DNA of 64,000 nt from Pelobates cultripes. Lineage: Eukaryota; Chordata; Amphibia; Anura; Pelobatidae. Both the position numbers and the translations under genes were made by a program. Below the pieces are notes generated by a model, which ran no database searches, had not been told where the DNA came from, and saw only the letters and a list, made by a program, of their open reading frames with translations. Positions 58,818 to 64,000 of this stretch are shown in pieces. The first letter of the stretch is position 1, and each line of letters begins with the position of its first letter. Location of the stretch: the NCBI GenBank assembly GCA_933207985.1, contig OW240914.1:200274007-200338006 (forward strand), given 5' to 3'.

Positions 58818-60700
58818 GTAAGTCCAGAATATTAGTGTCTAAACTCGCATTTGTAAATCATGTTCTTATTTGTGTTCAAATGGTAGTTTTATGTATCTTG
58901 TTCAGTTTGTTATATGTAATGGAATCCTGTTTATTTCATCACATTCTGCAAAAATGTCAAAAGTGATTCCACGTGATACTGCATTGTTGCCAGTGCCTGT
59001 GCTTAAAACGTCTAAAATGATACTGACAAAGCAGCATTTACAATCTCCGTAATGTGGTGAAACCATTTACCTATGTCAAATATGGGCAACAAAGGCTGGG
59101 GTAATCAATGAGGATAATATGACTTATACACTGTATAAGAAAAACAAAACAAATCAGCTTCCTTGAACAAAATAAATGGTTTGTTGCTATCAACCTACCT
59201 GAGTTTAAAAAGCAGTTTCAAGGACGTGTACTGTGTGTGCAATGTCACTTCAGATTTTAGTTTTCATTTCACTTCTCACAGTTACATGTGGAGCAATGTA
59301 AGAAAGGGTTTATGTTTTTCTTATAAAAACAGAAAAGAAGGGATTAGAGAATGAGACCACAAGAAACTCATTGAATAGCACCTCTGCTGTGCTGAGGTCA
59401 TGCAAATGGACTAAATACCAACATTGAGTGATCCACTTGAAAAAGCTTGCAGTAGGCATTAGTCATCCTGTTACATACTTGGCCGTATTATTTGATGTGC
59501 ACTTTCTTTTTCTGAATCATTGCTGCATTGCTAATAATAACCAATTGTGTACACAACTGACGAAGGTTGCCCAGGGGTTACCACAAACTGTGTGGCAGGA
59601 AAGGGAACAAGTTTTTGTTTTGCTACTTCACATAATGCAGTGAACTTGATGTTGCTTCTGTGTCTAACTGGAGACATCATGATAAGAGTCATGGATCAAC
59701 TTATAGTATGCATAATTCACCTACATGGTGATAGTAACATCAAGACAGCAATGCAGGAAACTGCCGCAATGACCCCTTATTTTTTAGCTGACAGGTAAGT
59801 GTACATAATATAGCATGGAGATTTATTCCAGAAGAAGAGAAACACATGTGACTATTACTTTAAAGAATCCACAATTTTCCAAATCTCTCACAAGTATTGT
59901 GGTTTTTAGGGTAACCCCCTTAAGAGTACAGTTCAGTAGCGCAGGTGGACAGCAACAAGTCAAATACCCTGATTTAATTATCTACCTTCATGTGATCATT
60001 GAAGAGAAGACCCAGGGATAATCTTTGACAAACAATGTTGTAAATCTGAATTAAATGATCCGTTGCATGTTTACAGGTCCTTACACTGGCTGGAGGTTGT
60101 AGTCTAAACCAAGAGTGAGTCAGACTACCTTATTTTCATGTCTAATTTAACAAGTAGAATGACATCGCCCTCGCATGTCTATAGACTGCAAACTGTTCCT
60201 TGTTGTGCACCACCCGCTCAGTATTTTTCATGATACTGCTGTCCAACCAGCCTTTTCTCTTGTCATTTTCTTATCTTTCTCATTATGATTTGAGAGTGTC
60301 CTCTTCACATGATCCAGACTCAGATCGTTTCTGATAAAAGATGGTAACACATAATGATTGCAAGCTGCTTACACAATAAGTATTTCATGTTGTATTAGAT
60401 TCAACCTCTCTTGTGCATTTGGTTTCCAGGAAAATGCAGAGGTGTTTTTTTTTTTAATAACTAAAGAGCTATCCGCTGCATTTGTCATGCATTACTTTGC
60501 TTTATTTTGTGTTTGTTATATTTAATTTGGCACATTTTTATTTATTTTTTCTAATTCCAAATCATTTTAAAAGAAACACTTTTGATTGCTGGGTATGGTT
60601 GCCAGTTCGAGCATTCAATGGGACTATCTAGAATTTCTAGAGAATTCCATAAAGTATTGAGTCATTTAGATTAACGAGTAATGAATTACTAACAACTTAA

Positions 60701-61133
60701 AGGGACACTACAGGCACCCAGACCACTTCAGTTTATTGGGTGCAGTGTCCATACTGCACTTAGTGCTGCAATGTAAAACATTGCAGTTCCAGAGTAACTG
60801 CAATGCTTACACTGGAGCACTAAGTCTGCCTCCAGTGGCTGTCTTCCAGACAGTCACTGGAGGCGCTTCCTGCATCCAAACGGACCTTTGATCTTGTATG
60901 ACGCTCTGCATGAGGACATCCAGCATCAGATTTTTCCCCATAGGAAAGCATGAAGGTCTAATGGGGAGTTCTAAGCGTATGCAGCATTTGCAGGACAAAG
61001 TGCCAAGGGACTGGGATAAGGTAAGTAAATAAAGGGTTTTTAATCCTTTATTCACTGCAGTGGGGAGGCATGATGGAGGGTAGAGTCAGTGCCAGGAATA
61101 CAGCTTTGCTTTTCTGGCACTTATCGTATCCCC
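60701..61133. mobile_element. TTAA MITE family A, near full-length (433 bp)
   Basis: TTAA at 60697-60700 on the left and TTGA at 61134-61137 on the right (one change). Left end AGGGACACTACAGGCACCCA; right end TCTGGCACTTATCGTATCCC. It shares CTCCAGTGGCTGTCTTCCAG, CCCCATAGGAAAGCAT and AAAGGGTTTTTAATCCTTT with the other copies but has a distinct TGCACTTAGTGCTGCA / TGGAGCACTAAG interior. Confidence 0.82.
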
Positions 61134-61571
61134 TTGAAACTAAAGAATGCTAATTGCATTCATTATTTAATGACATTTTACAGCAATATTTTTTTTTTAT
61201 TTCATTGTTGTGAGTTTTAGTGCTCTGGAGCTCTGTGATACTAGTGCACACCAAATAGTTTGAGCTGTACAAAAGAAATATACATATGTGAAAACTATTG
61301 ATAGAGGATTAGGAGTCTGAATGAAGAGGCATTCGGGAGATATGTTCTAATCATTAAATGAGAAGAACTGGTTGTAACCATTGTCTAACTTAATTTACCC
61401 AACAATAACATAAATATGAAACATTTTAAACTATGAGTGCTTCGAGAATGCGATTTAAGGTCTGGTGATCGGTGGGGAATTGGCGTTGCCAAAAGTGATT
61501 GCCCACTGCAATAGATCTTGCAAAACCCAGAGCAAAAACTTAAAAAAATTTAAATTAAATTTGCACATTAA

Positions 61572-61745
61572 AGGATCAATATAAGCATTAAAGCCACTGG
61601 TTTTGATGATTAGAGCATGCCCCTGCTGTCTTACTGTTCAACTATCTGATATTTAGCAGTTGAACCACTTTATTTCTGCACCCATAGCCACACCTCACAT
61701 TTCTGTGACACACAGCCTCCCTACACACTTCCTGAAAATGTTTGG
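61572..61745. mobile_element. TTAA-type MITE, third family, inverted copy
   Basis: TTAA at 61568-61571 is followed by AGGATCAATATAAGCATTAA AGCCACTGGTTTTGATGATT, then GCACCCATAGCCACACCTC. It matches the reverse complement of 44085-44296. The right end fades before the 2-kb foldback element. Confidence 0.65.
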
Positions 61746-61977
61746 AATCTACCTTAGCAGAATGTGTTCACTTTAGAAGTTTGTTTGTTAACCCCTTCAG
61801 ACCGGAGGGCGTACTATTATGCCCTATTTTAGGCTGGTCTAAACGCCGCCGGGCGTAATAGTATACCCTCCGTTTTTTGTTTACTTACCTCATCGCCGGC
61901 GATCCTACACTGGCGATCGTGGTTGGGGAGTCTCCCAGGGAGCCCCTCCTGGCACATCTTCTCTCCTGCAGCCCCCC

Positions 61978-62029
61978 CCGGCCATGTGAGAGTGAGGTCC
62001 TTGCGAGGACCTCACAATCACATGGCCGG
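61978..62029. repeat. 52-bp hairpin
   Basis: Arms of 24 bp, CCGGCCATGTG... and ...CACATGGCCGG, with two mismatches and a TGCG loop. The inner GAGGTCCT / AGGACCTC part is perfect. Part of the foldback element. Confidence 0.9.
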
Positions 62030-62048
62030 GATAGCTGGCTGCTGTATT

Positions 62049-62093
62049 GCCAGCGGGGGACTGCCTGTAATGACAGGTAGTCCCCCTGCTGGC
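62049..62093. repeat. 45-bp hairpin
   Basis: GCCAGCGGGGGACTGCCTGT pairs with ACAGGTAGTCCCCCTGCTGG C around an AATG loop, with few mismatches. Part of the foldback element. Confidence 0.88.
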
Positions 62094-62150
62094 TGAAAAT
62101 AAAATAAAATTAAATTAAAAGTGTTAAAAAAAGTGTAAAAAAAAAGCAAT

Positions 62151-62760
<610 letters not shown>

Positions 62761-62860
62761 ATGTAATATTTTTACATAATTAGGTATCTTAATTAATTAC
62801 AATTAGCGGGACCTGCCTGACAACCCATGCCAAAAGTAAAGGGAATTTAATTTGCTAGCA

Positions 62861-63180
62861 CTATATTTAACCCTATAACTTTCCGAGACACCATAAAACC
62901 TGTACATGGGGGGTACTGTTCTACTCTGGAGACTTCGCTGAACACAAATATTAGTGTTTCAAAACAGTAAAATGTATTACAACAATGATATCGCCAGTAA
63001 AAGTGACGTTTTTTGCATTTTTCACGCACAAACAGCACTTACACGGACGATATTATTGCTGCGATACTTTTTACTGTTTTGAAATACAAATATTTGTGTT
63101 CAGCAAAGTCTCCCGTGTACAACAGTACCTCTCATGTACAGGTTTTATGGTGTTTTCAAAAGTTACAGCATCAAATATAA
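62861..63180. repeat. long imperfect inverted repeat, about 160-bp arms
   Basis: Left arm with CCATAAAACCTGTACATGG, then GAACACAAATATTAGTG, then AAAACAGTAAAA; right arm with TTTTTACTGTTTTGAAATAC, then TGTGTTCAGC, then CATGTACAGGTTTTATGG. The centre is near 63020. The symmetry also shows in opposite-strand frames that share C-T-G-F-M-V and F-Y-C-F-E peptides. A third related unit follows at about 63345-63500. Confidence 0.88.
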
Positions 63181-63770
63181 GGCTTAGTGTTTGTGACCAA
63201 ATGGCTACTAAAAAATACTGGACATACCCCCATTTGCAATACCTTGGGTTGTCTACTATTGCAAATAGTATGCCATTATGGGTGTAAATTTCATTCCTGG
63301 GCTACTATACAGTCTCAAAGGCAACGTAACCGAAATGGCGAATTTCAATTTAAAATGTAACGTGCTATATTTGACCCTGTAACTTCCCAAAATGCCATAA
63401 AACCTGTACATAAGGGGCACTGTTTTACACGTGAGACTTTGCTGAATACAAATATGTGTATTTTATTGCAGTAAAAGCAAACAGTATTATGACATTGACA
63501 GTTAAAATGTCATGTAGAACTAAAAAAATAAAAAACCTTCTTATTTTCTCCCATTCTTTTCATATTAAGTTATGTTTCACAGCTAAATATTTGGTATTAA
63601 ATGAAAGCCCTGTTTCCCCTGAATAAAATGATATATAATAAGGGTGGGTGCATTTACTATGAAAGAGGTGAATTACGCTTGGACAGACATTTAGCGCAAA
63701 TGCCAGGTTTTGTTTACATTTTGTTTTGTTCACAACGTGTACATTTGGCTCCGTCCTTAAGGGGTTAAGG

Positions 63771-64000
63771 GAACACTATAGGATTAGGAATACAAACAGT
63801 GTAGTGTTCTCCTCACAAGTTAAATTAAAAGAAAAAGAAAAAAGAGGGGGTTTTCAGCGCGGTCTCACTTGGTTCTGCTGCCCACACCTTCTCCAGCAAC
63901 ATCATCTAGTAGGCATCACTTCCATGGCTTCTTGTCCAATCCAGTGTTTTTCTTATGATCATATGTCTAATCAAATGCTTTTCATAGGATCTCATGATCA
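63771..64000. mobile_element. MITE cut by the window edge
   Basis: After the shared TTAA it starts GGGAACACTATAGGATTAGG AATACAAAC and includes TGGCTTCTTGTCCAATCCAG and ATCAAATGCTTTTCATAGGA, recalling the hairpin of the intron 6 element at 54101-54145. It begins exactly where the 2-kb element ends, so one inserted at the edge of the other. The right side lies outside the window. Confidence 0.6.

Noticed and set aside
62847..63287. Two opposite-strand frames with similar peptides, suggesting a duplicated small gene pair
   Set aside because: The similarity comes from the DNA inverted repeat centred near 63020; the peptides are read from the two arms of one palindrome within a transposon.

Overview
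The window is a piece of a vertebrate nuclear genome, most likely an anuran amphibian. It contains six consecutive plus-strand coding exons of an AMPA-type glutamate receptor subunit gene that matches GRIA1 (GluA1) rather than GRIA2, GRIA3 or GRIA4. The anuran assignment is an inference. It rests on the degree of protein divergence, on abundant short TTAA-flanked elements of a kind I associate with frog genomes, and on a mix of Tx1/L1-like, CR1/L2-like, Ty3/gypsy, hAT and Tc1 remnants. There are no prokaryotic features, no RNA genes that I can recognise and no other protein-coding host gene.

Layout. Positions 1-45135 hold no exon that I can recognise and are best read as the 3' part of a very large intron 2. 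Exons 3 to 8 lie at 45136-45375, 45621-45805, 50054-50107, 51728-51889, 54289-54456 and 58713-58817. Their lengths are 240, 185, 54, 162, 168 and 105 bp. Reading frame, intron phase and splice signals agree throughout, so this is an intact gene segment and not a pseudogene. The exons encode most of the extracellular amino-terminal domain, from the conserved F-C-S-Q to just before the expected I-G-Y-W-N segment of exon 9. Exons 1, 2 and 9 onward were not found. Introns 3 to 7 are 245, 4248, 1620, 2399 and 4256 bp. Intron 6 uses a GC donor in place of GT.

The rest is repeat archaeology. In order: an eroded minus-strand L1/Tx1-clade LINE at the left edge; a hAT-like MITE (3628-3767); a GT-rich minisatellite; a Ty3/gypsy gag-pol remnant (about 6795-7340); a GATA array; an 80-bp TTAA palindromic MITE; a CR1-like LINE 3' end (14290-14720); a solo LTR with a perfect 5-bp target duplication (19300-19846); a MITE with an identical 79-bp internal duplication; a 171-bp hAT MITE with a perfect 8-bp target duplication (30497-30667); an L2-like LINE lacking its RT core; a 1.14-kb L1-like internally deleted retroposon with a 14-bp target duplication (36491-37632); a pyrimidine-rich minisatellite; several copies of one TTAA-flanked MITE family; a Tc1 transposase remnant; and, inside gria1 intron 7, a nested cluster of LINE, MITE and Ty3/gypsy gag. 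Intron 8 holds a roughly 2-kb TTAA-flanked foldback-type element (61792-63766) built of successive hairpins and TA microsatellites.

I see no previously undescribed multi-gene system. The observations most worth a second look are the foldback element, the GC-AG intron, the RT-less or internally deleted retroposons with clean insertion signatures, and the subfamily structure of the TTAA MITEs.
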